This document shows positions 1 to 7,901 of a stretch of 64,000 bases of DNA, piece by piece. Numbering within the stretch: position 1 is the stretch's first letter; each line of letters begins with the position of its first letter. The notes beneath the pieces are model-generated. The model worked only from the letters and a program-made list of their open reading frames with translations. It was not told the origin of the DNA and did no database searches. Both the position numbers and the translations under genes were made by a program. The DNA lies in contig CANIBP010000003.1 of the NCBI GenBank assembly GCA_947466075.1, positions 62,001 to 126,000 on the forward strand. Direction: 5' to 3'. This DNA is from Verrucomicrobiaceae bacterium (GTDB lineage: Bacteria > Verrucomicrobiota > Verrucomicrobiia > Verrucomicrobiales > Verrucomicrobiaceae).

Positions 1-64
1 AGCTAGGCGCGTGACGGGGTGGTGGGAGTGGGTGGATCGGAACATGAAGGCGCGTGTTTTATTT

Positions 65-86
65 TATTTGCGCTGATTAGCAAATA
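65..86 (+). promoter_or_regulatory. Candidate ArsR-family operator upstream of the first arsR
   Basis: A perfect inverted repeat has the half-sites TATTTGC (65-71) and GCAAATA (80-86) separated by 8 bases. A weak -10-like TATATT (85-90) overlaps its right arm. AT-rich imperfect palindromes over the promoter are usual operators for ArsR/SmtB repressors. The site is 66 bases before the ATG of the regulator at 152, so autorepression is the simplest reading. This is inferred from position and symmetry only. Confidence 0.45.
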
Positions 87-151
87 TATTCTTTGCACGC
101 TCATTTTGCCGGGCTTCTTGCGCCTTGCGCCTGACCTGCCTATGATCGCCC

Positions 152-475
152 ATGCCTTCGCGCACCCTGACTCGTTCCTTCGACTGCCTCAGCGCCTTGC
201 GTGCGCTGGGCGAGCCGACCCGACTCAGCCTCGTGCGCCAGCTCATCGCCGGAGCGAAGCCCGTCACCGAACTGTGCGACACCTTGCACATCACGCCCTA
301 CAACGTCTCTAAGCACCTGCGTGTACTCAAAGAGGCCGGTCTGCTCGAAGTGGAGAAGCAGGGCCAGCAGCGCATCTACGCCCTCGCCGTCGCGTTTCGC
401 GAAAAACTCACGCACAACGCCAACACGCTCGACCTCGGCTGCTGTCAGTTCGATTTCGACAAGCTGCCGGAGTGA
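152..475 (+). CDS. ArsR/SmtB-family winged-helix transcriptional regulator
   Basis: The 107-residue protein is a complete small winged-helix repressor. Residues 14-35 (ALRALGEPTRLSLVRQLIAG) match the start of the ArsR fold. The recognition helix region includes HITPYNVSKHLRVLKEAGLL, followed by the wing (VEKQGQQRIYAL). The usual alpha-3 metal motif ELCVCDL is here ELCDTLH, so only one of its cysteines remains. A C-terminal Cys pair (GCCQFD) could be an alternative inducer site. It is convergent with arsC, with 9 bases between the stop codons, so it is not part of the ars operon opposite. It may sense another metal or oxidant, or control genes to the left of the window. Confidence 0.8.
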   Translation: MPSRTLTRSFDCLSALRALGEPTRLSLVRQLIAGAKPVTELCDTLHITPYNVSKHLRVLKEAGLLEVEKQGQQRIYALAVAFREKLTHNANTLDLGCCQFDFDKLPE

Positions 476-484
476 AAACGATGA

Positions 485-922
485 CTATCGCTTCATCTGG
501 TCACGCCGACCATCCGCATAAGCGGTGAAGACGGCTTTGATCTCATCGCGCACACGGCGGAAGACGTTGAGGATTTCCTCTTCAGTGCCGGTGGCGTGGG
601 CGGGATCATCAAAGGGCCAGTGATGGCGGTTGAGTTGGCCAGGGAACATCGGGCAGGCCTGATCGGCGTTGCCACAGACGGTGATGACGGTTTCCACATC
701 GCGCACGAGGAAGTCGTTCATGTGCTTGCTGGTGTGCGCGCTGATGTCGATACCGATTTCTTTCATCGCAGCGATGCCGAGCGGATGCACGTAACCGGCG
801 GGCTTCGAACCAGCGCTGGCGACTTCGAGGATGTCGCCTGCCACCGAGCGCAGAATGCCTTCGGCGAGATGTGAACGACAGGAATTGCCGGTGCAGAGGA
901 TGAGTACGAGAGGTTTGTTCAT
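485..922 (-). CDS. arsC: Arsenate reductase, low-molecular-weight phosphatase type (ArsC)
   Basis: The 145-residue cytoplasmic enzyme reduces arsenate to arsenite. The P-loop CTGNSCRS at residues 10-17 is the CX5R signature of the LMW-PTP-like, thioredoxin-linked ArsC family. The later Cys residues in [17 protein letters not shown] fit the Cys82/Cys89 pair that relays the disulfide in the Staphylococcus enzyme. The acidic WPFDDPA motif supplies the conserved Asp. Its start overlaps the aqpS stop by 4 bases (ATGA), so the two are translationally coupled. It is the last gene of the arsR-DUF6428-aqpS-arsC operon. Length and motifs are typical and no defect is visible. Confidence 0.93.
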   Translation of the reverse strand: MNKPLVLILCTGNSCRSHLAEGILRSVAGDILEVASAGSKPAGYVHPLGIAAMKEIGIDISAHTSKHMNDFLVRDVETVITVCGNADQACPMFPGQLNRHHWPFDDPAHATGTEEEILNVFRRVRDEIKAVFTAYADGRRDQMKR

Positions 923-1566
923 GAGTTGGTGGTTTCGAGTGCTTTCGCGAGCGGAATAGCAACCAAAGCACCGAGCACTGTCGCGCTAAGGTAGATCCAC
1001 AGATGCTCCAAGTGGCCGGAAACGAGCGCCGGAGCCAGCGAACGAGCAGGATTCATCGAAGCGCCACAAATCGGCCCGGCAAACATCGCCTCCAGCGCAA
1101 TGACACCGCCGATGGCGATCCCAGCGGTGATGCCTTTATCTTTGGCACCAGTCGAGATGCGCAGAATGCATAACATGAGAATCGCCGTGAGGATGAATTC
1201 GAGCACAAAACTCTGCATCACGGCTCCGGCGGGCAATGTGGCTCCAAGTTTATCATTCGTTGGAAACAGCAGCCGCAAAACACCGCTGGCAAGACAGGCG
1301 CCACCGATTTGAGCCATGATGAAACCGGGCACGTCTTTCCACGCGAAGCGGCGCGCTGCCGCGAAAGCGAGCGTGACGGCAGGATTGAGGTGCGCACCGC
1401 TGACATCACCGAAGGTGTAAATCATTGCCATGACGACGAGCCCGAAGGTCAACGCAATGCCCGCATGGCCAATCACGCCACCGCTCACTTCGTTGATCAC
1501 AATGGCTCCCGTGCCAGCGAAGACGAGGATGAAGGTACCGAGAAATTCCGAGAGCAGTTTGTTCAT
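919..1566 (-). CDS. Aquaporin-family channel in the ars operon (AqpS-like)
   Basis: This 215-residue MIP-family membrane channel has two NPA boxes (HLNPAVT and SMNPARS) and about six transmembrane segments. An in-frame start 63 bases upstream exists, but its extra residues are basic and non-membrane. The ATG at 1564-1566 begins directly with [12 protein letters not shown], the usual MIP N-terminus, and lies one base after the preceding gene's stop. In Sinorhizobium meliloti an aquaglyceroporin (AqpS) replaces the arsenite pump by letting arsenite made by ArsC leave by diffusion. The same gene order and the absence of ArsB/Acr3 here support that role. Arsenite transport is inference; water or glycerol transport is not excluded. 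Confidence 0.85.
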   Translation of the reverse strand: MNKLLSEFLGTFILVFAGTGAIVINEVSGGVIGHAGIALTFGLVVMAMIYTFGDVSGAHLNPAVTLAFAAARRFAWKDVPGFIMAQIGGACLASGVLRLLFPTNDKLGATLPAGAVMQSFVLEFILTAILMLCILRISTGAKDKGITAGIAIGGVIALEAMFAGPICGASMNPARSLAPALVSGHLEHLWIYLSATVLGALVAIPLAKALETTNS

Positions 1567-1567
1567 G

Positions 1568-2047
1568 TCAGCAGCATTTCGATCCAGGTGTGCAGCAGGT
1601 CGTCGGCGCTGCTTGAGGCGCTGGCGCACATTCGCCGGGCAGGCAAATGCCGCGAGCGAGGCAATCGGTGTGCTTCAACCCGAGACGGAAGGTGAGCGAA
1701 CCGTCGATGATCTCGGCGCTTTCGACCGGAAACTGCGCCACGACGAAGTCTTCGTATTCGATTTCGACCGGCAGCTCGTGATGCGGTAGCACATCACCAG
1801 CGCGATCAAAGATGGTGGCGAGCTTTCCGGCCAACAGGCGATGATCCACATCATCATGCACCCAGGTTTGCAGCAAACACGTCTCCAGCGTGCGCCGTGT
1901 GCCGCCACAGTCGATGAAGCGCTTCGTCACATGCCCAACTTCGGTGATGTGGAAGTGCGCGGCGATGAATCCGCCATCCGGTAGAACAAAAGAGAGCGGT
2001 TTGTCCGCATGGGTGCGGAGTTGAGTGAGAAATTCAGCGATGTTCAT
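1568..2047 (-). CDS. DUF6428-like protein with cysteine-rich tail, ars operon
   Basis: This 159-residue protein of unknown function has no signal peptide. The body (about residues 1-125) contains the conserved stretch AAHFHITEVG and an FIDCGGTRRTLETCLLQTW segment. It resembles the DUF6428 proteins that I recall beside arsR in other ars operons. The last 32 residues contain seven cysteines, including CC at two places near the end, a layout suited to binding arsenite or another soft metal. It sits between arsR (6 bases upstream) and aqpS (1 base downstream) and is surely co-transcribed. A role as arsenite chaperone or buffer is inference from context and Cys content. Confidence 0.72.
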   Translation of the reverse strand: MNIAEFLTQLRTHADKPLSFVLPDGGFIAAHFHITEVGHVTKRFIDCGGTRRTLETCLLQTWVHDDVDHRLLAGKLATIFDRAGDVLPHHELPVEIEYEDFVVAQFPVESAEIIDGSLTFRLGLKHTDCLARGICLPGECAPAPQAAPTTCCTPGSKCC

Positions 2048-2053
2048 GATTTT

Positions 2054-2368
2054 TTAACAGCAGCGTTTGGTTTTGGTGCCTCCAGTCGCGAGCTTGTCCA
2101 CACAGCGGAGAAACTCGCCCAAGCAGTCGCAAGCGAGCGAGTAGTAGATGTTCAGCCCGCGCTTCTCGCAATTCAGCACGCCCGCCTCGCGCATTAGCGT
2201 GAGGTGCTTGGACACCGTGGACATGTCTGCACCGACGAGATCCTTCAGATCGCAGACGCACTGTTCGCCCTTCATCAACGACTCCGCGATGAGCAGCCGC
2301 GACGGATGCGCTAGCGCCTTGATCACGGCGGCACGCTTATTCGAGATGGCTTTTGAAGCTACGGACAT
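2054..2368 (-). CDS. arsR: Arsenical-resistance repressor ArsR
   Basis: This 104-residue winged-helix repressor heads the ars operon. Residues 35-42 contain EQCVCDLKD, the classical alpha-3 arsenite site of ArsR, in which the two Cys of CVC bind As(III). The recognition helix follows (DMSTVSKHLTLMREAGVL), then the wing. Further Cys residues lie at the C-terminus (ACDCLGEFLRC and a terminal CC), so extra thiolate ligands are available. The protein should release DNA when arsenite or antimonite binds. A short palindrome lies just upstream of its start. Confidence 0.92.
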   Translation of the reverse strand: MSVASKAISNKRAAVIKALAHPSRLLIAESLMKGEQCVCDLKDLVGADMSTVSKHLTLMREAGVLNCEKRGLNIYYSLACDCLGEFLRCVDKLATGGTKTKRCC

Positions 2369-2377
2369 TACTTGGTC

Positions 2378-2389
2378 ATTTAGCCAAAT
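2378..2389 (-). promoter_or_regulatory. Candidate ars operator/promoter
   Basis: The minus strand reads ATTTGGCTAAAT here, an inverted repeat of ATTT/AAAT 9 bases before the arsR start. A -35-like TTGGCA (plus strand 2414-2419) and a weak -10-like TAATCT (2390-2395) lie immediately upstream. A repressor bound at 2378-2389 would block initiation. Half-sites of this type (ATTTGG...) are common for ArsR. The prediction rests on symmetry and position. Confidence 0.4.
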
Positions 2390-2498
2390 AGATTACCGAA
2401 GCAAGTTGATTTATGCCAAGCCATGACTTGCTGTGCAACTCATCACTGTGTCGCCGTAGGCATCGGTCTAAAATGATGTCCTCACTCCTTCTTGACTC

Positions 2499-2741
2499 TA
2501 TTGCTATGCATCCCATGCCTCCGCGCTGTTCTTCGCCCTGGCTCGCCTTGTTTATGCCTGAGCTGTTTTCAACTCGAGCGAAAGCCACCGTCAGCGGCCT
2601 CGGTTACAACTCGCCGACATTCTCTTAACCGCCCTCGGTGGCGATGATCCGCGCGTCGGGACGATCTGCGCCAGCATCTATGCTCTCGGTTTGATCGTTA
2701 TCTGGTGGGCGCCGGACACGAAGGCCGCGGACTTATCATAG
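2499..2741 (+). pseudogene. Decayed C-terminal remnant of an MFS transporter
   Basis: Three pieces of one MFS C-terminus can be read by switching frame twice. Frame A (about 2499-2553) gives a hydrophobic ALFFALARLVY segment. Frame B (about 2551-2608) gives MPELFSTRAKATVSGLGYN, the conserved loop that follows TM10 in sugar/acid symporters (PELFPTR.RATG.G..YN). Frame A resumes at 2610 as a helix with ICASIYALGLIVIWWAPDTK and stops with TAG at 2739-2741. No start codon or upstream domain exists, so only the last 75 or so residues remain. The rest of 2369-2801 holds nothing else I can support except the ars promoter. Confidence 0.65.
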
Positions 2742-2801
2742 CAGTCGAAAGAAAGCAGGTGCGAGATCCATACTTGTGAGTCGCCAATCGGCGAACGTGT
2801 C

Positions 2802-4169
2802 ATGCTCAAGATTCTCGCCCCCGCCGAACAACGCAGCGCCTTCTGTGATGGGGTTTCGCGTCGCAACTTCATCAAGATCGGCGGTTTGGGCTCGATTGGG
2901 CTCTCATTGCCGAAGCTCTTGGCGCTTGAGAATCAGGCGGGCATTCGTAGCTCCAAGAAGTCAGTCATCTTGATCTACCTCGTCGGCGGTCCTCCTCATC
3001 AGGACATGTTTGATTTGAAGCCGAATGCACCACGCGAGGTTGCCGGACCACACAAGCCCATCGGCACGAACGTGGATGGCATTCAAATCTGTGAGCTGTT
3101 CCCGCGCATGGCCAAGATGATGGACAAATTCACCATCATCCGCTCGCTCGTCGGCGCGCAAGCGGATCACGATGCGGCTCAGTGTTACACCGGTCATCCG
3201 CCGCGTGGCGGTGTGGTGCCGCCAGGTGGCTGGCCGCAGTTCGGCAGTGTCGTGGGTAAGTTGCAAGGTGCCTTTGATCCTGCGGTGCCGCCGTTTGTCA
3301 GCATGTGCTATGACTGCACGCATGGTCCCTACAATGAGCCCGGCCCCGGCATGCTCGGTGCGGCCAGCGCGGCCTTCCGCCACCTTGGCCCCGGACGCTC
3401 CGACCTGACGTTGCAAGGCATCACCACGGACCGCCTTGCAGATCGCTCACGCTTGCTGACGAGCTTTGATAATTTCCGCCGCGATGTCGATTCCAGTGGG
3501 AAAATGAGCGCGATGGACACCTTCACACAGCAGGCCATGGGCGTGCTCACGTCATCGAAGCTCGCTCATGCGCTCGACCTCTCCAAAGAAGACCCGCGTC
3601 TCGTCGAACGCTACGGCACGGGCGACACCGTGAAGCGCATCGACGAAAACGGTGCACCGCGTGTGCCACAGAGCTTTCTCACCGCACGCCGACTCGTCGA
3701 GGCAGGTGCGCGCGTCGTCACTGTGAACTACAGCAAGTGGGATTGGCATGGCGGAGCCGGTAACGACATTTTCTCTCGCGAACGCGAGGATTTCCCGATC
3801 TTTGACAAAGGCATCACCGCTCTCGTGGAAGATCTGCATCAGCGTGGTCTCGATAAAGACGTCACGGTGCTGGTGTGGGGTGAATTTGGCCGCACGCCGA
3901 TCATCAGCAAGCAAGTCGGCCGCGATCATTGGCCGCGTGTGGCCATGGCCTTGCTCGCCGGCGGCGGAATGCCGATGGGTCAGGTCATCGGCTCCACCGA
4001 TCGCCTTGGTGGCGAAGCCGACAGTCGTCCCGTCACCTTCGCGGAGGTCTTCGCCACGCTGTATCGCAATCTCGGCATCGACGTGGCCACCACCACCGTC
4101 ACCGACACCAAAGGCCGCCCGCATTACCTCGTCGAAAACGGCGCGCTGCCGATCCGCGAGCTGATTTGA
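2802..4169 (+). CDS. DUF1501 protein, Tat-exported
   Basis: This 455-residue secreted protein belongs to the DUF1501 family, which has an alkaline-phosphatase/sulfatase-like fold and no established substrate. A twin-arginine signal is visible at residues 19-42 (SRRNFIKIGG followed by a hydrophobic stretch). The N-terminal GGPPHQDMFDLKP and the late WGEFGRTP and GRDHWP motifs are the family's conserved, probably metal-binding, segments. DUF1501 genes are usually paired with PSCyt/DUF1553 cytochromes. This copy instead precedes a ThuA-like gene 33 bases downstream and lacks an adjacent partner. The fragment upstream is the MFS remnant, so its usual neighbourhood may have been lost. Confidence 0.88.
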   Translation: MLKILAPAEQRSAFCDGVSRRNFIKIGGLGSIGLSLPKLLALENQAGIRSSKKSVILIYLVGGPPHQDMFDLKPNAPREVAGPHKPIGTNVDGIQICELFPRMAKMMDKFTIIRSLVGAQADHDAAQCYTGHPPRGGVVPPGGWPQFGSVVGKLQGAFDPAVPPFVSMCYDCTHGPYNEPGPGMLGAASAAFRHLGPGRSDLTLQGITTDRLADRSRLLTSFDNFRRDVDSSGKMSAMDTFTQQAMGVLTSSKLAHALDLSKEDPRLVERYGTGDTVKRIDENGAPRVPQSFLTARRLVEAGARVVTVNYSKWDWHGGAGNDIFSREREDFPIFDKGITALVEDLHQRGLDKDVTVLVWGEFGRTPIISKQVGRDHWPRVAMALLAGGGMPMGQVIGSTDRLGGEADSRPVTFAEVFATLYRNLGIDVATTTVTDTKGRPHYLVENGALPIRELI

Positions 4170-4202
4170 TCAAGTTCCGTCGTTTCGTGCCGTAAGACTC
4201 GC

Positions 4203-4964
4203 ATGAAACACCTTCTCCTGATTCTTGCCTTCTTCGCAGGGGTGACCACAGCGCCTGGCGCGAACATCGTCATCATGGTTGTCGAGGATCCGAACAACTA
4301 TGAGGCACCGCGCACCATGCGTGACTTCGCCGAGAAGCAACTCAAGCCGCTCGGCCATCAGGTGAGCATCATCGAAGGCGACAAGCCGCAGCCTCATCAC
4401 TTTGCTGGACTCGTCGAGGCGCTGAAGGACGCTGACCTGCTCGTGCTCTTCTCACGCCGTCGTTTCCCACCGAAGGATCAGATGGCCGCCATTCGCGCTC
4501 ACCTCGATGCAGGCAAACCACTCCTCGGCATCCGCACCGCGAACCATGCCTTCATCCCAAAGCCCAATGAGGTCGTCGATCCGAGCCTGGTGCCCTGGCC
4601 GGAGTTCACCGTCGAGGTTCTCGGTGCTCCCAATACTGGCTACGAAACCAAAGGCCTGCCCTACAGCGTTAGCGTCGCCCCCGGAGCCGAAAACTGCCCG
4701 CTACTTACTGGAGTGAATCCAGCGAACATCCTCGGCTCTCAATCGCTCTACAAAGTGCTCCCACTCGCTGCTGATGCCACGCCGCTACTCATCGGCACGG
4801 CCAAGACCGATACGTCCCCGCCGATGCCTGTAGCCTGGATACGAAGCTATGGAGCCAAGAAGGCCCGCATCTTCTACACCAGTCTTGGAGCGCCGGAAGA
4901 CATGGAGATCACGGATGTCCGCACGTTGTTGCTCAATGGCGTCGCATGGACGCTGACGAAATAA
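4203..4964 (+). CDS. ThuA-like domain protein, secreted
   Basis: The 253-residue protein has a clean signal peptide (MKHLLLILAFFAGVTTAPGA). The mature part has the class-I glutamine amidotransferase-like fold of the ThuA family (trehalose utilisation). Conserved stretches are the KDADLLVLFSRRRFPP strand-loop, GIRTANHAF in the position of the nucleophile elbow, and the terminal MEITDVRTLLLNGVAWTL segment. ThuA-like proteins are abundant in Verrucomicrobiota and Planctomycetota, often beside sugar dehydrogenases, but their reaction is unknown. The gene is followed after 5 bases by the deacetylase gene and is likely in the same operon. Confidence 0.85.
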   Translation: MKHLLLILAFFAGVTTAPGANIVIMVVEDPNNYEAPRTMRDFAEKQLKPLGHQVSIIEGDKPQPHHFAGLVEALKDADLLVLFSRRRFPPKDQMAAIRAHLDAGKPLLGIRTANHAFIPKPNEVVDPSLVPWPEFTVEVLGAPNTGYETKGLPYSVSVAPGAENCPLLTGVNPANILGSQSLYKVLPLAADATPLLIGTAKTDTSPPMPVAWIRSYGAKKARIFYTSLGAPEDMEITDVRTLLLNGVAWTLTK

Positions 4965-4969
4965 CGCAC

Positions 4970-6322
4970 ATGCAAACGATCCATCACCTCCTGCTAGTCG
5001 CTATCTTCACGGCGGCGTTGAATGCCCAATCGCCGGACCTCGACGGGGCGAAGGTTGTTTGGGAGCGCTACACAGGCGCTGCCACTTTTACCGCCACCAG
5101 GTTGGAGAAGTTTAAGCTTAGCGTGCAGGTGGAACGTAAAGACGAAACACAGCCGCTCACGCTGCGCATCGAGCTTCCTGCAACAGGACGCCAAACATGG
5201 CCAGCGAACGATGTCGAAGTGCGTGATTCAGCAGGTCAGGCCATGCTGGTGCAGCGTTCAGGCATCGAGTGGGAAAAGCTGCTCATTCCACTTCCAATTC
5301 ATGTGACAGGCTGCGTAGTGCAGGCCGTTGAACCGGCCAATGGATGGCCAAAGCTGACTTCAGAAAGAGATCGAGTCATTCAGGATGCCGCCAGCGGTGC
5401 TCAGGTGCGCATCGCGAATTGGCCGCAAGGCCGCGTCGCCGCACTGAGCATTCGTTTTGACGACTCGCATCCCACTCATCTCAGCAAAGCCATCCCCATC
5501 CTCCGCGAATACGGCTTCAAAGGCACCTTCATGGTCAATCCCGGCCCCAAAGAGCCCGGCAGCCGACAGAACTACTCTTTTGAGACCCAACACGCCGAAT
5601 GGGAAGCCGTAATGAAGCAAGGCGAGATGGAACTAGCGAACCACTCCGCGCATCACCGAGGTGCAAAGGGCGATGAGGACATGGGAAACGAGATCGGCAG
5701 TGCTGCGGAAGCCATCTGGAAACTCACGCCCGGCAATAGCAAACTCACGGCCCTCAACCTCGGCGGTGGCACTCGCTGGGAGACCACACGCACGCTGCGC
5801 CATTACCTCGACAAGTATCATCAGTTCGACGCCTCCAGCGGCTCGCTCGGCATGGACGACAGCTACGGCGGACGAGTTGAGGCCTTCCGCAAGGCGCTCG
5901 AAACCCATCTCCAGCGCGGCCTCTGGTGCCGCATCCACTATCACTACATCGGCGAGGGCCTCAGCAGCAGCGAGGCGAACTTCCGCTCCGCGCTCGAAAT
6001 CGCGAAGCAGCATCAAGCCAAACTCTGGATCGCCGGCATGGCTGACATCTACAAATACCAAACCGAGCGCAACGCCGCAAAGCTCACGTTGGCGAAGTCC
6101 GATGCACGCAACCTCACCTTCCAGATCATCTGCAGCACAGACATGAAGCTTTACGATCAACCTCTCACACTCGAAATCACGCCATCTGCCGATTGGGATG
6201 TGTCCAAAGTCATCGTCCACGATGCCGTCGGCCAATCTCTCCCTGCCACTGTCGAAGGGGCCGTGATTCGCTGCACCTTGCCGCCTCGTGAAGGCACTTA
6301 CTCCATTACCTCCGCACCATGA
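4970..6322 (+). CDS. Secreted polysaccharide deacetylase-family protein
   Basis: I chose the ATG at 4970 because it gives a signal peptide (MQTIHHLLLVAIFTAALNAQ); the ATG at 4946 would add eight charged residues and overlap thuA. The protein is 450 residues. The first 130 or so residues form a beta-rich region of unknown type. The NodB-like carbohydrate esterase 4 domain starts near residue 155, with the metal/catalytic Asp pair in SIRFDDSHPTH (about 163-165) and the metal-ligand motif HSAHH (about 224-228). The family removes N- or O-acetyl groups from glycans. Its stop overlaps the next start by 4 bases (ATGA). Confidence 0.82.
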   Translation: MQTIHHLLLVAIFTAALNAQSPDLDGAKVVWERYTGAATFTATRLEKFKLSVQVERKDETQPLTLRIELPATGRQTWPANDVEVRDSAGQAMLVQRSGIEWEKLLIPLPIHVTGCVVQAVEPANGWPKLTSERDRVIQDAASGAQVRIANWPQGRVAALSIRFDDSHPTHLSKAIPILREYGFKGTFMVNPGPKEPGSRQNYSFETQHAEWEAVMKQGEMELANHSAHHRGAKGDEDMGNEIGSAAEAIWKLTPGNSKLTALNLGGGTRWETTRTLRHYLDKYHQFDASSGSLGMDDSYGGRVEAFRKALETHLQRGLWCRIHYHYIGEGLSSSEANFRSALEIAKQHQAKLWIAGMADIYKYQTERNAAKLTLAKSDARNLTFQIICSTDMKLYDQPLTLEITPSADWDVSKVIVHDAVGQSLPATVEGAVIRCTLPPREGTYSITSAP

Positions 6323-7800
6323 AACTCTTCACTCTTCTCTTTCTGGTCTGTGCCATCAGCGCCAGGGCCGAAATGCTCGCTGGCATCGCGAAGGTGGACA
6401 TCACAGACCGCACGGGGCCAGTGAATGATCCGTGTTTTGCGAAGGCACTTGTGTTGAAGAGCGGTGAAACGACCGCGGTGCTCATCACGGTGGATGCGGT
6501 GGCGATTGGGGAGATTGGACGCATTGGCAATGGCTTCCTCGCGACGGTGCGTGGTGCGTTGGAGAAGGACTTGGGCATTCCGCCATCAAATGTGGTGGTC
6601 AATGCGAGTCATTGTCACGGCGTGGTGCGTGCTGATACGGCACAACTTGTCGTACAAGTGGTGAAGGACGCGGTGAAGAACATCGACTTCGTCAAAGTCG
6701 GTGTAGGCACAGACAATGAGAGCCGGATCAGTGAGAATCGCCGATTGAAGATGAAGGATGGCAGTGAGGTGGACATGCGCCGCGCTTACTCGATGCCGCG
6801 TGATGAAGATGTGGCCAGCGTCGGGCCGATTGACCCGCAGGTGGGCCTTGTGCGACTTGATCGTGAAGATGGGAGGCCGTTGGCGGTGATCTATAACTTC
6901 GCATGTCATCCGATCATGAATCCGCCGAGCAAGGGCAACTCCGCCGATTATCCAGGCTTTGCCTCCAAAGTCATCGAAGAGGCCACCGGCGCGATGGCGT
7001 TTTTTATCCAAGGATGTGGCGGCGATATCAATCCGGTCCGCTACAAGGAAATCACGCGGCCTGCGGATGCCGAGCCACTCGGCACGATGCTCGGCGCGAC
7101 CGTTTTGGCCGCGATTCGCCAAATCGAAGTCAAAAAAAACGCCGTGCTCAAAGTGAGCAATGCAGTCGTTTCCGTGCCACGAGCCGCGGATTACGAAAAA
7201 CGCATCTCCAACATCGAAACGGAGCAAAAGACGCTTCTAGCGGCTCTGAAGCCCACCAACGTCAATTTCAAAGCCTTCCTGCCTTTGCTGATCGAGCAAA
7301 AGCTCTGGCCCGATTTCCCGTCGCATCACTCGCAGAGCTATCTGCACGATCAGACACTCGAAAAGAAGGCCATTTCACAACTCGATGCCGACAACAAGGT
7401 GCTCGTCGAAAACTACCTCGCCAACATCCAGATCATGGAACGCCTCACGCGGCTGAACACAAACCATGCGCTGCTCAAAAAGCACCTCGTCGAGACTCAA
7501 GCCGCTGCCAAGCCCACGCTCGATGTCGAGGTGTGCGGTTTGCGCATTGGTGAGTTCAAATTGGTGACATTCCCTGGCGAACTCACCGTGCAAGTCGGCC
7601 TGAACATCAAGAAAGCCGCTGCTGATCCAAGCGCTTTCGTTGCTGGCTACACCAACGGCTACATGTACTACACGCCCACGGTGACTCAGCGAAACAACAG
7701 TGGCTATGCGCAGGAAGATTGCGACACGCTCGTGGCTCCCGAGTGGCAGAAAATCTTCGAAACGAAGGCGTTGAAAGTGCTGCACGACCTCGCCCGGTAA
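6319..7800 (+). CDS. Neutral/alkaline ceramidase N-terminal domain protein, secreted
   Basis: This 493-residue exported protein has a signal peptide (residues 1-18, ending SARA). It matches the N-terminal catalytic domain of neutral ceramidases: GIAKVDITDRTG at the start of the mature chain, the zinc-binding NASHCHG (about 95-101), NFACHPI (about 194-200) and QGCGGDINP (about 231-239), where the family normally has QG.NGD.NP. It is shorter than true ceramidases (about 650-750 residues) and lacks the C-terminal Ig-like domain. PVC bacteria carry many such short homologues in glycan or ester degradation loci, so hydrolysis of an amide or ester other than ceramide is likely. Confidence 0.8.
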   Translation: MKLFTLLFLVCAISARAEMLAGIAKVDITDRTGPVNDPCFAKALVLKSGETTAVLITVDAVAIGEIGRIGNGFLATVRGALEKDLGIPPSNVVVNASHCHGVVRADTAQLVVQVVKDAVKNIDFVKVGVGTDNESRISENRRLKMKDGSEVDMRRAYSMPRDEDVASVGPIDPQVGLVRLDREDGRPLAVIYNFACHPIMNPPSKGNSADYPGFASKVIEEATGAMAFFIQGCGGDINPVRYKEITRPADAEPLGTMLGATVLAAIRQIEVKKNAVLKVSNAVVSVPRAADYEKRISNIETEQKTLLAALKPTNVNFKAFLPLLIEQKLWPDFPSHHSQSYLHDQTLEKKAISQLDADNKVLVENYLANIQIMERLTRLNTNHALLKKHLVETQAAAKPTLDVEVCGLRIGEFKLVTFPGELTVQVGLNIKKAAADPSAFVAGYTNGYMYYTPTVTQRNNSGYAQEDCDTLVAPEWQKIFETKALKVLHDLAR

Positions 7801-7845
7801 TTCTCCTCGCCTTTGCATCGGCACGAAATTGCCGAAGGTGAAACC

Positions 7846-7874
7846 TTGAGCGGGCGTACATACTCGCCATAGAA
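7846..7874 (+). promoter_or_regulatory. Possible sigma-70-type promoter for the SDR gene
   Basis: TTGAGC (7846-7851) and ATAGAA (7869-7874) are 17 bases apart, 27 bases before the ATG of the SDR gene. This is the only gap above 100 bases between 4.2 and 9.6 kb, which fits a separate transcription start. The match to consensus is modest. Confidence 0.25.
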
Positions 7875-7901
7875 ACCGCTCCAACTTTCCAACCAACCAT
7901 C

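Noticed and set aside
19..312. 97-residue plus-strand reading frame over the arsR promoter
   Set aside because: It overlaps the real arsR start in another frame, has no family signal, and would cover the operator palindrome.
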